Below are positions 1-11,223 of a stretch of DNA of 64,000 bases, in pieces. Position 1 is the first letter of the stretch; each line of letters begins with the position of its first letter. Position numbers and translations under genes: made by a program. This stretch comes from Hexactinellida sp. DTS-2022 (lineage: Eukaryota > Porifera > Hexactinellida), in assembly GCA_028753945.1 (NCBI GenBank), contig JAPNXP010000017.1, positions 558,001 to 622,000 on the forward strand. The letters run 5' to 3'. The notes under the pieces were generated by a model. That model did not search any database and was not told where the DNA came from. It saw only the letters and a program-made list of their open reading frames with translations.

Positions 1-21
1 TTAAAACTTTATTTTTCTCTT

Positions 22-410
22 GAGGTGGAAAGACTTTTTGAATACTTTGAGAATACTGGATTAACACTGTTGATCACAATCTTTGGAATATGCATGTAAT
101 TCAACGGAGGCAAATAAACCTTGAAGGTTGGCACTTGCGTCTAAATCGCGCCATTGGGAAAAGCGCATGCTAATATTAACGAATTTATCTCAAAATTGAT
201 CAAAGAGCAAGGAGCAACAGAAACTCTATTACTCCAAATTGAAGCTGGCGATATCAAACCACACTCAAATAGCACTAAGTGTTAAGCAAAACAATGAAAG
301 AATTGACATTATTACAAGGGAATATATTATGGGGAATAAGAATTTGGAAGAGTTTCTACTTTGAATAGCACACAATTTGTCTCAACCCACAAATATTTCA
401 CTTTAACAGA
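22..410 (+). pseudogene. MULE transposase C-terminal remnant
   Basis: Plus-strand translation gives a block ending in EGWHLRLNR followed, in the next frame, by a conserved-looking tail (AHANINEFI..LIKEQGATETLL). This is the same place and pattern as [24 protein letters not shown] in the MULE transposase at 42.7 kb, so I read it as the C-terminal end of a Mutator-like transposase whose 5' part lies before the window. At least one frameshift, at a short A run near 160, and several stops break it. No terminal repeat is visible. The family assignment rests on this one motif and general similarity, so it is moderate. Confidence 0.5.
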
Positions 411-675
411 CATATTGTAGTCAACTTAACACATTTGTATAAAAATAGAAATTAGCAGTACTCATCTTTTGTTTTAATTATTTCATATTTCTTCAAGTAT
501 TATTTTTTTCATTAGATTGATCTTCCATTAGCCCATTAAATCAATTTATATTCCTTATACATTGCATTTCTTAATTCGCTGTTTTGGGGGTTCGCTAAAA
601 GAGTTCGTCGCTCATCTACGACTTCGCTCGAATGGGTTTGCTCAAACGGATTTCGCTCAAGTGGGGAAAGGTCGA

Positions 676-1381
676 TTAATGGTGAAGAAGGTTTTGGAGC
701 TGGCATATGGTATATTAAGTTCGACTTGCATCGGTTACATCAAGAAAGTGAAGTGGAGTGGATTGGAATTAAACGTCGCCAGAACAAACTCCATAGCACA
801 ATGCTCAAGAGTAGCGCGAGTAAAGTGACTTCAGCCGATGTTGGGCGTACAGTCATAATTCCAATATCAAAGCCCGATGTCATGATTCCACTTGGGAGCA
901 AAAACCTGATGGGTGTAATAATGAATAAAGATGAAGACCTGTATAGAATCGGTACGGATCAAGGAAAGTTAGAATCCAGATATACACGCAATCAGTTTGA
1001 TGTTTGTCAGAAAAAGTTCCAGAAAATTGATTCTGTTCCTGATGCTATAATTTCGCAGACCACAGCAATGGAAAACGCATCATAAGTGTAAGAATTGCTC
1101 AAATTTAAGATGTTCCACAAGATGATTGAAGACGAGTTGCAATTCAAGGTGCCATAATGGGAAAGCTTGTAGAAGATATCTAGATTTTTCGTGATTAGTG
1201 TTTTAGCAGTAGTTCACGAAAAACCTCCTGCACCCCCATAAATGGGTATTTCCTACGTTGTTCTAAATTAATTACGATACAATTAGTAACTCAATAATAC
1301 GTGCTTACACCACTGTAATCGCGAATACACCAACAACTTAGTGATTCGCGAATGCACCAAATTCGCACTTGCACTGCAACA
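676..1381 (+). mobile_element. Ginger-like integrase element, 3' end only (copy 1)
   Basis: This stretch is nearly the same sequence as 1408-2180 read on the opposite strand: the C-terminal part of a KRBA2/Ginger-type integrase protein followed by the terminal inverted repeat, which ends in TGCAACA at 1381. The 5' part of the element, with the integrase core, is absent; similarity begins abruptly near 676. It is a broken fossil that faces copy 2 with 26 bp between their termini. Confidence 0.6.
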
Positions 1382-1403
1382 TAAATATTAACAAACCACT
1401 ATG

Positions 1404-1407
1404 GTAA
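1404..1407. repeat. 4-bp target-site duplication of Ginger-like copy 2
   Basis: GTAA at 1404-1407 and again at 3987-3990, directly abutting both inverted-repeat termini. Confidence 0.7.
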
Positions 1408-3986
1408 TGTTGCAGTGTAAGTGCGAAATTGGTGTATTCGCGAATACACCAGTATACGCGAATCAATAGATCACTAATTGATTCGTACTTACACTGGTGT
1501 AAGTACGAACTATTGAATATCCAATTGTATCATAATTAATTTCAAACAAAGTATGAAACACCCATATATAGGAGTGAAGGAAAGTTATTTGCGAATTACT
1601 GCTAAAAATAATAATCACGAAAAAAATCTAGATATCTAGATGTGCTTATTTCTACAAGCTTTCCCATTATGGCACCTTGAATTGCAACTCATCTTCGATC
1701 TTCTGCAGGAACATCTGAAATTTGAGCAATTCTTACACTTACAAAATTGCATCACGAACATTGACGCATTTTTCATTGCTGTGGTCTGCGAAATTATAGC
1801 ATCAGGAACAGAATCAATTTTCTGGCTTTCTCTGACAAACATCAAACTGATTGCGTGTATATCTGGATTCCAACTTCCCTTGATCCGTAACGATTCTATA
1901 CAGATCTTCATCTTTATTCATTATTACACCCATCAGGTTTTTGCTCCCAAGTGGAATCATGACATCGGGCTTTGATATTGGAATTATGACTGTATCCCCA
2001 ACATCGGCTGAAGTCACTTTAATCGCGCTACTCTTGAGCATTGTGCTATGGAGTTTGTTCTGGCGACGTTTAATTCCAATCCACTCCACTTCACTTTCTC
2101 GTTGTAACCGATGCAAGTCACACTTAGTACACCATATGCCACTCCAAACCCTTCTTCACTATTGGATCTCCTACAAAAACATGCATGTACCGTTTGCACC
2201 CTGGACAACGATGTGCTCCTGAAGTCTCGTTGTTACATTCAGCACATTCTGGTGTATCCTCAGGTTGTAGTGGAGAGGTGTTGTCAATTGCTAAATGTTC
2301 ATAGCTAATCGAATTTGTGGGTTCGTTTATAGAAGCTTGGGATGGAATAGAATCTTGAGATTGATGGTAGAGGTTTATTGGTGGGAATTTAGAAATTCCT
2401 GGACTCTCGGGGTGAGTGTTTTCCTCGAAAACGTGAAGATTTGACGAAGGAGGAAGCGATATTTCTTCCATATAAAGGTCAGATGCATTTGAATATAAAG
2501 TAATGACTGGGTCCTGTCTGTCATATTGATGGACTTCACAGAGGTTGTCATACTCTTCAGGTATCAACGGAGTAAATTGATTATTCATTTCCTCAGTGAC
2601 GAGTTCTAGATCTTCTTCACTCCAGATGTTATCTATCGCTTCAATGGGAATACCGAGTTCTGTGAGGCCTAGAGAGGGTTTACGATGTACAAGCGCTTGA
2701 AACGGAGTCATTCCAATTGTGCTATGAAAGCTGGTGTTCTTATATTTGCACTTGGTGGACATACTTAACCCAAGATTTGTCCGAGTTCTCATACATCATG
2801 GCAGTGAAGTGACGTTTGATGTCTTAGTTAGCTCTTTCCACTGAGCCTTGATTTCAGGATGACGCTGCTTCCCATGAATGATTTTTGTTGACGGCCAGTT
2901 TTCATTCAACATGACAATGTTAAACAGTAGTGAATTTTTAAACTCTCGTTTATATCACTCTGAAGGATAAGCGGAGCTGCCAAATCGCAGAAAAAATCCA
3001 TGAGAGTGTTTGCAACTTCTTCAGCAGTCTTATTCACTAATGCACGTAGACGGACAAACTTTGTAAAAGGTCTTGATATACGAGAAGCCATTTATAGTGT
3101 GCATTGTCTTCAGGAAATACAGTTGAAAAGTCATCAAGTCAATATATCCGCGAGATAAATATGACGAAGAGGAAATGGATTTGACAACAAGGGATTTAAT
3201 GGACTTCCTCGATTTCTTAAGTTGGCATATCTTGCATTGGGAAACGAAAAGCTGACAAATCTTTTCTGTAACTCCATGCAGCAGTGATGAAATTCGTTTA
3301 TATAATCCGGTCCTACCACTATGATTTTGATCAATGTGGACCTTTTTAATAATATCATAGAGATCTTCTAATGCTACTACACGTTTGTTTGTTGTGCCAT
3401 TCTTGCCCCTCAGATAGAGAATTGATGAAGTCTGGAATTGTACTCTGGTATACCTCTGACGTGTTCTATGCCATCTTGAAAGTTCTTTTCCACTGCTTGG
3501 CTTGGCTGAAGATAGTGTCCTTATCTTTTCTTCAATATCCTGACCAGAATACAGTTCAGAGTTCACGTTCTTTCTCACGTTTTCAATACTTTCCTGGGAA
3601 AGCTTCTTTTCTTCCGAGCCATTCATTGCGTTTAGATACACTTACTTTTATACAACTATTGTCTTATTTATATTACTTATTTTTAAGTAGTGTTCTAAAT
3701 GTCGTATATTATAACAAATCACAAGTGTTACATCATAATATGCACGCAACTCTATATTCTACCAATGTCATTATCTGATTGATTGTGAAATAATAAAATT
3801 TCCCACTAAATTGTTAGAAATATGTATTCAAATAGTTCGTACTTACACCAGTATAAGTACGAATCAATTAGTGATATATTGATTCGCACTTACACCAGTG
3901 TAATCGCGAATACACCAAGTTGTTGGTGTTTTCGCGTATCACTGGAGTATTCGCGAATACACCAATTTCGCACTTACACTGCAACA
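1408..3986 (-). mobile_element. Ginger-like DNA transposon with integrase, broken (copy 2)
   Basis: The element begins TGTTGCAGTGTAAG, ends with its inverted complement at 3986, and is flanked by the 4-bp direct repeat GTAA (1404-1407, 3987-3990). The terminal repeats are over 100 bp and internally repetitive. On the minus strand fossil coding runs from about 3640 to 1640: a zinc-binding N-terminal region (about 3380-3200), an integrase catalytic-core region (about 3160-2900), a C..C..H zinc region near 2200-2130, and a final Cys-rich tail (CKCKNCSNFRCSC..CNSRCH) at 1640-1760. That tail and the TGTNR-type ends fit Ginger/KRBA2-like cut-and-paste elements that use a gypsy-type integrase (known family). 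It is clearly broken in several places. Age: fairly old. Confidence 0.7.
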
Positions 3987-4585
3987 GTAATATTCCATCT
4001 AACTGAATCACAAAATAGGAACACAGTTATAATGATTTTTCTCAATCTTATTGCACTCTTTCTCGAAAGCATGAGTTCCCTTGTTAATCATACCTCGCTT
4101 GCATCATTCCTACCAATTGTTTTCAGATTAGATTATCAGATTATATTAACTCGTAGTTAATTTATTTCAACGAATAAATCGATTTCCTTTGCTATTGCAG
4201 TGTATTTTGCGACATAATGAGTGTTAATTATACGCTTTTTGAGTTACTTAACGTTGTAACTTAATAAATGAATAGATTCATCGTAATAGTAATGAATATT
4301 ATATATTTATTGATTCTCATCTTCAGAATATCAGAGGTAACCTTGGGGATAACATTCTTGGAGCTTTTCTATTGTCAGATGTGAGTAATATCTTCTTAAA
4401 CTTTAGAGCCAGTTTTAAGGGGGTAAGCAATAATTTGTTAATTCTGAATAATTCTCCCAGTTGTTCTATAACATTGATACTGTTTTTAACAATTAATCAT
4501 ATTTTTTAAATCTCAAAGATTTGCCCAAGTTGTATGGCCATTTTGATCCCCCATGTGACTTTTAATATGATCTGATAATCTTGTT

Positions 4586-4586
<1 letters not shown>

Positions 4587-4618
<32 letters not shown>
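4587..4618. repeat. (AAT)n microsatellite
   Basis: About ten perfect AAT units. Confidence 0.9.
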
Positions 4619-5349
4619 CTAAATATTACAACACAATTGTTCTGGTTTTTTTTTTTTTGTGTTATGTTTGTCCTGAGTTAATAGGAAAGACCATATGGTA
4701 TAGAGATCTGAAAATTTGCATGCAGGGATAGTTTTCCACACTGACAACGGTTTATTGATTTACAAAACGAAATAATGGGATTTTGACGTCATAAAAGCTA
4801 AGTTGACTAATTCATTGAAAATAGCAAGAATTATTGATTATTAATGATTGTTCATTGTGCTCACAGTCAATTGTTGATCATTCAATACCAGCGGTATCAG
4901 TCGTATTTGACCCATTTCAGGTTCTAAAAATATTATAATTGCTAATTATATCCAAAATAATAGTGGATGCCACCTAAATTATGAAAAAATTTGAGTAATT
5001 CTCGAATATTTCCTCATTTAGCCAGCTTAGCATAAATGTAATTGGGAATAACTTTCAGTTTTTATCCGATTCGCCCACAGTTTTAGATGACAAGACAACA
5101 TCTGGTGAGGCACACATATAAACGATTAGGGGTTTATGACTTCAAGTGGGAACTAATTTGGATTCAGCTCTTAGAATTTTAAATCAGTCCATAGAAATTG
5201 ATCACATTATGTAAATATTGTATTGCATGTTTCTTCAATTTGCGCCCGTTTATAATCCTAAATGTATCCTCCTACTCCTGGCTCACTGCACAAATTTAGG
5301 ATAATGATTTCCTCCATATTTTGATTAATCGAGTTTGGTTTCCATCATT

Positions 5350-5490
5350 TTAGTTCTGTTGCGTGGTATTTGGGATCGTGGTATTTTGAGATTATTGTAT
5401 TAACTAACCATTGATGAATATTACTGTACAATTCTGAGATCTGCATACAATTATAAGATTCAGGTGAGTTATCTCACCTTCACTTGTGGT
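5350..5490. repeat. Dispersed repeat D, copy 1
   Basis: Shares blocks such as GGTATTTTGAGATTATTG and CAGGTGAGTTATCTCACC-like ends with the reverse complement of 23305-23420. Non-coding; class unknown. Confidence 0.6.
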
Positions 5491-6188
5491 TTGTTAAATC
5501 ATATATTTGTCTAAAGTTATATATTTTCGTAATTACTTATCTAGACCTCACTCCTCCCTTTTTTTAAAAGTTCCTGAGATAGATACTAACAACCGACAAT
5601 ATGTTAGATAGGTATAAGTAAATGTTGACATTATAATATATTTATTAATTATTAATGCATATAACCAATAATTGAAAATATGGTACAAGTATTGAATTAA
5701 ATTCTCATAAATAAGAGTTCGAATAAACAACACAAAGGTGCATATATTATTAATATATTGAATTGTATCATCCTAGTGAAATGAATATTGTTATGTATCA
5801 TCGTAAACCATTTTTAGCCATATTTACTATGACGTTAAAAATTTCAAATCCTGTGTACCGTGATGGAAGTACTGAATAATGTAATGTTTATATTCTCGGC
5901 ATGGGGTTCCCAGAAAAATGATAGACTTATATTCCACTTCTAGTATTTAAGTTAAGAATTTTATTTAACATTTATAAATATTATAATAAAATGAAAAACT
6001 AATTTATTGTTTCTAAAGAACAGGTATTCACTATACAAATTCAAATTTTAATGGATAAGATATCAGCCTGATTATTTTACTGTGGACATTGAAGGGACAA
6101 ATTTATATTTATAATAGACGATTCATAATAAGCGATCTCACCTTATACAAAATTTATGTAAGTGATATCATATCATATACAGTACAAT

Positions 6189-6761
6189 CAGGGAATGATA
6201 GGTTCACGAACGGACTGAATTGACGCAATTCAGTTCATCTTAAATTGATGCACGTTCAGTTCGTTCAAGTTCACCCCCTAACTTCAGCTCCACTAGCGTT
6301 CGTTCAATCCGTTCAATCCATTCAATTAAGTTCGTTCAGTTTGTTCAGTTCGTTCAATTCGTTTTGTAAGTTCGTTCTGTGTAGAGTGAGTGGGTCGAAC
6401 TATTCCGTTTAAGATAGACTGTTTGATCCTCCAAGCTGTTATTGAAGTTCAGGTTAAGAAGCTAGAATCTAAGCTAAGAGACATGAGTCCACTAGGGATG
6501 TCCGAAATTAGCACTTTTGCAGTCACCTATTATATTTAATGGATCTATATTTATAATTTATCTTTATTCAGTTTAGTTAGTTCAGTTCAGTTCGTTCAAT
6601 CCGTTCAATTCGTTCAATTCAGTTCGTTCAGTTCGTTCAAATTGCCGTTCAGAAACCGTTGGCGTTCGTTCAGTTCGTTCACCGTGAATGTCTTAAAAGC
6701 CCTGCGTTCAGTTCGTTCAGTTCAAGTTCAATAAGTTCGTTCGTGAACCTTTCATTCCCTG
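6189..6761. mobile_element. hAT-type non-autonomous element filled with GTTCAGTTC repeats
   Basis: The termini are inverted: CAGGGAATGA..GGTTCACGAACG at the left and its complement at 6740-6761. Both arms are dense in the short unit GTTCAGTTC/GTTCAATTC. GTACAAT occurs beside both ends (6182-6188 and 6765-6771), a probable, slightly offset target-site duplication. Open frames inside are repeat translations, not genes. Confidence 0.65.
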
Positions 6762-7040
6762 ACTGTACAATATATCATAGTATTATAATTTTTAAGTATA
6801 TCATTAATTTGGACCATAGGTTTCTTATAAGTTCTAATCAAGATTATTTCTCACCAAAAGAAATTCCTCTAGATTCTAGAAGGTTTAAATATAAAAATCC
6901 CATTTTCACTTTCAATTTCAATTGAATCAACTTTCAGTTTGACTATCATATCCCGGGGCAACGAAGTATTTTAATAACCTTAAGCAAACGAAAAATGTTT
7001 ACAATAAGCAGACCTGACTGTATCAGCGTATTATGGTATA

Positions 7041-7179
7041 CAATGGACCTCGTTAATACCAACACTATTTAGTCCCGTTCTAAGCATTTACAATATAAAT
7101 GACATCGGTTTAATACAAATACCGGATAAGGCGAATACATTTTAACGTCCCCTGGTGTTCGTACTAGCGAGGTTCACTG
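7041..7179. mobile_element. pogo/Tigger-type MITE
   Basis: The ends CAATGGACCTCGTTAATAC and, inverted, CAGTGAACCTCGCTAGTAC form imperfect terminal inverted repeats of about 20 bp, flanked by TA on both sides. Non-coding. Confidence 0.65.
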
Positions 7180-7557
7180 TAAGAGTTGAATTATTTATTC
7201 GCATGTACCGTGATCGGAGTACTGAATCGCGTGTCCCGCTTTCGATTTTGAAGTCGTGATGTATTAAGTTAACTGATTGTATTAATTAAGTGTTTCGCCC
7301 CGGCTTGGACTCATCAGTTGAGTTGCCTTTCTCTCAATACACTTGAGGTGGATCTATCTATGGTAAAGTGATGTATTTTGTAAAGACATCGGAAGCATTG
7401 GTTCATTCTATTGTCATTACGTCATCTGATTTTATGCTATATTTAGGAGTGGTTACAATAAATTGAAATGTAAATAGCACAGTTTGGATTGGGGCTAGGG
7501 CTAGCTCCTAGCAAGCTCCAACGAGCCTCGCGAATTAAACTCTCTTCTCTTCGATAG

Positions 7558-7833
7558 CTAGTCGTTGTCAGCGATGTAGATATCTGTAACTAATACGTAT
7601 AGCAGATGCGGCCATAATTTCAACATCGCTTCCCCACATTCCTTCAAGACAAAGTAAAATTTCTCCCTAAAGGAGTCGCATGAAGAAACACCTTTTTGAA
7701 GAAAATACCATGCAAGTTTCCTTGTTCCTTCGCTTGCTATAAAATGAGAAATTATAGAGCAAATTTGAAGGTGGCTTTCTTGGCTGCCTATAATTATCTT
7801 CGAAAGGCATCTGAAGAGGCAATTTCCACCCAA
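7558..7833 (-). pseudogene. OTU-like cysteine protease fragment
   Basis: The minus-strand frame reads GGNCLFRCLSKIIIGSQESH.. and ends in ..VTDIYIADND. OTU deubiquitinases have a D-G-N-C-L-F-R block with the catalytic Cys at the start and a 'V-I-Y' strand near the end, so both ends of an OTU core are represented in about 90 residues, shorter than a usual OTU domain. The usual Asp before Gly-Asn-Cys is Gly here, and the reading frame does not connect to an obvious upstream start. It may be a decayed host gene or an OTU domain carried by a transposon. It lies just downstream of the minus-strand exon chain at 8166-9020; whether they belong together is unknown. Confidence 0.5.
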
Positions 7834-8165
7834 AATGACTTGGCTGATAGTCGCATAAAGATTGTCCAGCTATATTGTTTGGTTGTTTTAAAGAGGAATG
7901 GAAGTTGAGCCCTGGCTCGCAACATATCTCTCCCTGCCATTACTCCGTGACCACAGTAATCTTTGGTATACCTTGAGCAAGGAATTATCCAGGAGCGCGA
8001 GATTTTCCTTTTTTGGAGCATGATTTTTGGAAATATTGTTATTAGGAGCGCGAAAATTTTGAATCCTCTCCTATACCGTAACATTAATTCGTGATTTAGG
8101 CGTATGAAAATTGGATCAGACCAGGATTAGGAGCGTATTTACAATTGTCTGTATAATACACTGAC

Positions 8166-9020
8166 CTTGAGGGAATTCGGGAGCATTCACATTTTCAGAA
8201 AAAGTTTCCCAAAGGACATAGTTCAGGTTTGTATCGCCTAGAAATTAAACAGTTAAAGATTTTATATTTAGTAGGGGCATCTAACCGCAATTAATATTTT
8301 TCTTAATTGTATAGTGCGTACGGGCAAGATTAATAAACTAAATTTACTTACTACTCCATATAAAACTTTAAGCGTGTACTTTGCTGCAAGTGAATCTCCA
8401 AACTTAGGGTAATATTTTGAGGTCCAACTTAATAGAATTTCTCGAATTTCTGCTTTCTAAAAGTATAGAAATCTAATCAGGTATACTATGCAGTCAGAAA
8501 ATTCTTCAAATATGATAATTACCATTTCGTCTTCGGTGGTGTCGCTATGAAAACAAAATAAGAATGTGTTGGGTACAAAATCATGGTAGCGATGCAGTTT
8601 ATTCTGCAAGTCCTCATGCAATGGCGTGATGAACATGTTGTCTCGAACGTTTCGTTGGAGAAGCACCTGGAGAAATAATTTATTACAATCGTATAAAAAT
8701 AACTTAATCTACCGTCTCAAAAAAATGTCTCTTAATCACTAAGTTACGTCAATTGTTGCAGATTATATGATCGAGAGAGTTGGTACATACCTTGAGCATG
8801 AGGTCATGTAATTTAGAAAGAATCGTTTGTTCTGAAAATCCAAACGGATGTTGTGACTACAAAGAAAGGAAGAATGTTAATAATTCAGTTACGTTGCATT
8901 TGGCACTTACAAGGATTACCTTTCGAGGTTTCTTGCTTATTGAATCAACCGTGCTATTTTCAGACTTCCTTTTCCTTGTTGTATCTCTCGACCATTCCCA
9001 AGCTCTCTTAAGTAAAAAGG
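8166..9020 (-). CDS. Chain of spliced-looking exons, unknown protein
   Basis: On the minus strand four short open stretches are bounded by good splice signals and are all in phase 0: exon a about 9019-8920 (donor GTAATC; basic stretch with KRKSENS..SKKPRK), exon b 8856-8791 (acceptor TTTGTAG, donor GTATGT; HPFGFSEQTILSKLHDLML), exon c 8666-8523 (acceptor TTCTCCAG, donor GTAATT; FITPLHEDLQNKLHRYHDF) and exon d 8456-8352 (acceptor CTTTTAG, donor GTAAGT; AAKYTLKVLYG). A fifth candidate, 8237-8166 (acceptor TTTCTAG, donor GTCAGT), is open only in another phase, so it is wrong, skipped, or a sign of decay. I do not recognise the protein. The OTU-like fragment follows 330 bp downstream. Introns of about 65-125 bp suit a compact invertebrate gene or a transposon gene. 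Confidence 0.4.
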
Positions 9021-9489
9021 TAGTATAATATCAATGGGAATTTTCTTCTCCTTCTTCACCCCAGTGCCACTTTTCGTTTAGGAATGACGACATGACTGTC
9101 GGTTATGCGTGTGACAGTGTTTGGTGTTTGGTGTTAGGCATCTTCTTTAATTAGGCATGTTGGTGTATTGGATGTCATCACCTTTTTTATCTTGTCTATT
9201 TTAAGATCAGTTAATATTGAGAACAAAACTATACTATGGCGGTAGAAACAGATTTAGTTTTTGCTTGTATAATTCTTGAATCTGTCACTACTTCCAATTC
9301 ATTCTACATATTGAATATACATACGCGCTTTTAACAAATCTATTTTCAAGCTTGCTAGCTTCCACAATCTGTAACATGTAACATTTTGAATATTGGCAAT
9401 TCAATATAAATCATGACTTGAGCATCAGTAATTAATTATGTTACCTATTCTGCGAAACTTTTCTATCATACTGCCTCTTCTGTTACAGT

Positions 9490-9790
9490 TGTTCACTACA
9501 AATGTTTTCACCAGCCAGCTTACGAGTTGTCTTCCTGAATGTATCCAAGATTGTCATTGATTCTTGGGGGTGTTCGTGCGGTGGAGAGTATATGTCTTCT
9601 GAATCTTCATCCTGAACAGTATCGTAAAGAGCAAAAATTGCATCTTCTATATCTATGTAATCATCTGCTGAGACTGATATATATTTTGTTGATCGCCCAC
9701 ATCACTCTGAATGGAATATCCCCGTGGGATTTCTTCCAAGTATAATTCATGCAGAGGACTTCTGACTTAAGTAGTTGGTATCTTATATAG
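9490..9790 (-). pseudogene. Possible C-terminal tail of the integrase fossil
   Basis: Minus-strand translation shows acidic, Pro-containing segments (for example DTVQDEDSEDIYSPPHEHP) that look like decayed coding sequence. Position and strand suit the tail of the integrase fossil seen at 10735-10869, but I cannot prove it. Broken. Confidence 0.3.
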
Positions 9791-9840
9791 GAAGTTTAAA
9801 TAATGAATATTCAGTCTAGTAAATCTATTAGTTGGTCCGT

Positions 9841-10084
9841 ACCGTGTTTCCGAGAATAAGCTCCACGGCGCTTATTGTTTTCGTGGACCAAAATTATCCT
9901 GAAATTTATGTGAAAAATCACGAATATAATATTTAGGTCGGATATAATGGTTTCCACCAACAGTATACCCACCGAAGTTGCCAAAATCAATGTAATTACA
10001 TTACAGTGATCAGCTAATGTTTATAAATTTTATTATACCAATGTCATTTTCATTGACCCGGCGCTTATTCGGGGAAATACGGTA
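9841..10084. mobile_element. MITE, ACCGTGTTTCCCCG family (copy 1)
   Basis: The inverted ends ACCGTGTTTCCGAGAATAAG and CGCTTATTCGGGGAAATACGGT are flanked by TA. A second copy of the same family is at 46866-47120. Confidence 0.7.
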
Positions 10085-10289
10085 TATATATTTAATACGT
10101 AGTTTGAGATCTAAAAAATATTACATTATTTTACAATATCTTACACTTTGCGGATTTTATTTTGACCCTCAACCAATCTGTTTGCCATTGGACAGGTACT
10201 TCGATTTTTAATAACTTGTTGTTGATGAAACTACTGAAATGCCTAAAAATATTAACTACTATCAGTTTAACGTTCAAATTTTATTATTA

Positions 10290-10732
10290 CAGTCGAACCT
10301 CCACTATCCGGGCAGCCTCGTCTGGAGGGTGCCCGGATCTTAGAATTTTCCCGGATCTCGGAAATAACCATAAAATTTATTGCATATTCAACTAGTGTTT
10401 ATGGTCTTATGTCTCCGAAACTATTGTCGAGGGGGACTCTAGCCTGATGCGAATCCTACGATCATCGAAACTTGGTATAACTTTACACAAGGAGTTCATA
10501 AATTTGGAAAATGAATTGTTTATAAAGTAGCTAAATTTCCCTATGGCCAAATCCAAACCAATATTTACTGTCCAGATAATGGTGGTTTACTTTTAGTAAC
10601 ATGTTTGACATTCAAATCTGCATAGATAAACTAAATTTGGGGCTAATAACCAAAAAAAGGCGACTTAATTTTGAACTTATACAAAAATGTTGCCCGGTTG
10701 AAGGAGGTGTCCGGATCTTGGAGGTTGGACTG
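10290..10732. mobile_element. pogo/Tigger-type MITE
   Basis: The ends CAGTCGAACCTCCACTATCC and GGATCTTGGAGGTTGGACTG are inverted repeats flanked by TA (10288-10289, 10733-10734). It lies directly beside the integrase fossil fragment. Non-coding, 443 bp. Confidence 0.8.
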
Positions 10733-11223
10733 TATTATCTAAAAATATACCTTGGAAGTGAACTCCTTCCCTAATCATGTGTATGATGATATCAGGCAAT
10801 CCTAAGTCATGATATATATCTTGCAACTGCTGGATAACTTCGGTGGTTGTCTTTGTTCTCAGTGGCCTAGCAGCAACCAGCGGCGTAGGAACATTATTGT
10901 GTTTGGGGGGGCCACGAAAATCTTCAACATTATTTCTATTGTCTCTTAGTTTGCTAAATACTCTTCGAATTAATAATTTTTCTTAAAGCTATCAATAAAT
11001 AAGATTGTTTAATTAATTAATTAAGTTTTCTTCCACTAATTTAATCCTAAACACAAAAACAAATTTAATTAAGAAATTAGAAAGCGAATTCAATTAGAAA
11101 TTAGAAAGTTAGGCACATAAAATAAATTACTTGTTTATCATCCATATTTTTCGAGAAAATTGGGACGGCGGACGGGATTTTATTTTTATTTTTTATTTCT
11201 ATTAATATGCAAATAACATCATC

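Larger units (their letters stand above)
3991..6180. other. AT-rich DNA without recognisable gene
   Basis: No open frame with recognisable protein. It holds an (AAT)n microsatellite at about 4587-4618, and a segment at 5350-5490 that recurs in inverted form at 23305-23420. Confidence 0.5.
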
